The notes below the pieces were generated by a model. That model made no database searches and was not told the DNA's origin. It was given only the letters and a program-made list of their open reading frames with translations. A program made the translations under genes and the position numbers. From contig NC_133398.1 in assembly GCF_047511655.1 (NCBI RefSeq), positions 108,020,332 to 108,084,331 of the forward strand: DNA of 64,000 bases, written 5' to 3'. Source of the stretch: Castor canadensis (Eukaryota > Chordata > Mammalia > Rodentia > Castoridae). This document shows, piece by piece, positions 62,252-64,000 of this stretch (the stretch's first letter is position 1; each line of letters starts with the position of its first letter).

Positions 62252-63140
62252 ACAAATAAAAGTGTATATGAGAATGTTGAACTGGCATGATAAAAAAGAA
62301 TTATTCTCAGAATTACAGAATTAGCTACGTGGTCTTGGGCATCATATTTGGCTCTTTGTTTCTTTTCTCTTTTCCCACTTTGGTTAAATTGGCTTTGAAC
62401 TCATGGACTCAAGTCTTCTTCCTAACTCATTTTCCTAAGCAGCTAGCATTGTGGGTTTGCACTTCCATGCCCTGTTCCACATTTGCCTTTTTGTTTATCT
62501 AAGAGCAATCACAGGATGAGTCTGTATGCAGTCAGCTGATCATAACCTAAGTGCTGCCTGTAACACTACTGTATTCACAAAAATAGTATGATAAATTAGC
62601 AGAGATAAAAATGGGAGACTCTTGAGGTCAAGTCCCTCTAAAACTATAGTTTTGGTTAATATCTGTGTTAACAAGTGTATGAACATTTCATGCAAGCAAA
62701 TACTTTACTTACTCTAGGTTACAGAAAAGTCTTGGGATACTTTTCCATGTTCTATCTCTACAGTCAAGATCAAATCCAATATAGGCAAAGTGATTGGGTA
62801 AGAAACAGAGTTCTAGGACTGTATTGTACCCACTACTACAAACTACCATGCATATTGTGATAAGGGGTTCTAGCAAAGCACGATAAGATGTAAAAGGATC
62901 AAGTTAACTACTCTTTGAGTTATTTTAGTTCATTATCCTTCTTAAAGGATGTGCACATGTATGCATGTGTGTGTGTGTGTGTGTGAAATAATTAAGGACT
63001 AGTCTAATTTTTAAATTCCTGTCTTATATCAGACCTATGGCACCTAAACATCACAGTGATTATTAGGAACCTAAAATATTCAGAATTATATTTTGCCAGA
63101 AGTCAGTGAACTATAAATTATGGTATTATCTATAAATGTT
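62252..63140. other. Non-coding stretch, possible NDST-like intron
   Basis: AT-rich sequence with a GT microsatellite at about 62965-62985. It lies just downstream (minus strand) of the NDST-like exon's splice donor, so it is probably intron of that locus. No further NDST exon was seen in the window. Confidence 0.45.
62965..62985 (+). repeat. (GT)n microsatellite
   Basis: About ten GT units. Confidence 0.9.
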
Positions 63141-63145
63141 CTTAC

Positions 63146-64000
63146 CTTCACATCTTTGACATTCATCCTCATTTCTTCCTTTCCCACAAATATATCATCA
63201 ATATCCACCAGGACATACCTGTCCAAGAACAATGTCAGCCTCTTTCCTGATAAGAAGCAGGTGGTGCCTATGAAGATCACCTTGTGCAGACATCATGAAG
63301 TACCAGATCCGGAATTACTGTTGCATAGAGTGTTTTGCTGGACAAAGGTGAAAAGCATTTTCCTGCATGCAATTCACTTAAAAGCACAGGTTGGTAGGTT
63401 GAATGGTTATATCAGAAAATAGTCCTGTCTTCCCCAGAAAGCAGTCCCTTCTTGACCTTAGGGACTTTGGTAACAGGCAGCAAAGGAGACTGAGGGTTGA
63501 CAAAGCAGCCCTTTAGAGCTAGATTATTAAAAAGTTTTAATGGAAAGCCTTTTAATTGTGTACTTAGTAAGCTGTTCTCATCGGTTTTATGAAAACCAAT
63601 TTTATTAACACTGTATTCCACACAGCATTTTTGCAAAAGCTCTTCCTTCCATAAGTCCATGCTGACATACTTCAAAATATTTTCATAAATAACTGTAGTA
63701 TACTTCTCTTTGCCATTATCTGTAAGAGGAGGCATGTCTCCCTTGCCAGGGGCGATGAGCATGTGGTACTGAAATCGAGTGGACTCCAAGATCGCTATGC
63801 GTTCTTTTTTTAAAATTAATTCATTCACATGCACATACATATTTGGCTCATTTCTCTCCCAGTGATATCTTGACCAAATTGAGACTATTGGCTCTTTATA
63901 AAGAGGAAGATAATAGGGTCAGTTTTGGATGTATCCATAAGTTTAACTGTTTTCAAATCCATGGATGGATAAGGTAGAATTTTGATGTCAGCACATTCTG
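63146..64000 (-). pseudogene. NDST3/4-like exon, broken and partial (runs off the window end)
   Basis: NDST enzymes are Golgi type II membrane proteins that N-deacetylate and N-sulfate glucosamine in heparan sulfate. Minus-strand translation gives N-deacetylase-side sequence in order: [140 protein letters not shown] normal splice donor (GTAAGA, 63145-63140) follows at once, so this is an intron-containing exon and not a processed copy. Lesions: TAG at 63885-63887; a 65-bp L1-tail insertion at 63799-63863; TGA at 63412-63414 where Gln is expected; and a frame-breaking deletion of roughly 40-45 nt near 63286-63292 (loss of the stretch between LHD and HKL-IFID). NDST4 is slightly favoured over NDST3 by remembered sequence, which is weak evidence. 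Confidence 0.9.
63799..63863 (-). mobile_element. 65-bp L1 3'-tail insertion inside the NDST-like exon
   Basis: T7 followed by 'cattcacatgcacatacata' and 'tttggctcatttctctccc' matches the reverse-complemented L1 3' end (compare 25148-25195 and 48370-48405). Removing these 65 bp restores 'gctat' + 'gatatc' and the NDST frame. No target-site duplication longer than a base or two is visible. Confidence 0.85.

Overview
This window is mammalian nuclear DNA: low gene density, no operons, and many LINE-1 (L1) copies and short tRNA-derived or B1-like SINEs. The SINEs, a tRNA-derived head often joined to a 7SL/B1-like half, together with the L1 type, point to a rodent. A castorimorph (beaver-like) lineage is my best guess, but that rests on remembered repeat style and not on a search.

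No conventional multi-exon gene is complete here. The most important locus is a PPP4R1 (protein phosphatase 4 regulatory subunit 1) retrocopy at about 12012-15297. It is intronless and intact for 930 codons to the native C-terminus. The native ATG is missing, but a 65-nt GT-AG segment just upstream would, if spliced, join an ATG in frame to the whole reading frame. The retrocopy sits inside a block of old, diverged local duplications (about 7.9-18.3 kb); a sister copy near 17.5 kb lacks the retrocopy and acts as an internal empty site.

Region by region: 1-7.8 kb is non-coding with SINEs and a polypurine microsatellite. 7.9-18.3 kb is the duplication block with the retrogene. 18.3-25.1 kb is mostly unrecognised with a few SINEs. 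25.1-27 kb holds antisense L1 fragments. 27-33.5 kb is SINE-rich non-coding DNA. 33.66-35.17 kb is a decayed C2H2 zinc-finger array on the minus strand. 36.4-39 kb carries SINEs. 39.7-42.4 kb is a 5'-truncated L1 on the plus strand, followed by a probable solo LTR at about 42.46-42.87 kb. 43-48.3 kb is unrecognised. 48.3-55.2 kb is a near full-length minus-strand L1 with an 18-bp target-site duplication, an intact ORF1, and an ORF2 with two stops, a frameshift and a mutated RT active site. 56.8-59.8 kb has SINEs and old L1 pieces. 60.78-62.24 kb is a DDT (D-dopachrome decarboxylase) retropseudogene that keeps intron 1 and has a perfect 12-bp target-site duplication. 63.15-64.0 kb is a broken NDST3/4-like heparan-sulfate N-deacetylase/N-sulfotransferase exon on the minus strand, split by a 65-bp L1 tail and running off the window end.

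The parts do not work together as a pathway. The window is a record of retrotransposition (L1, SINEs and two host mRNAs), local duplication and gene decay. The PPP4R1 retrocopy is the one candidate for a living, lineage-specific gene.
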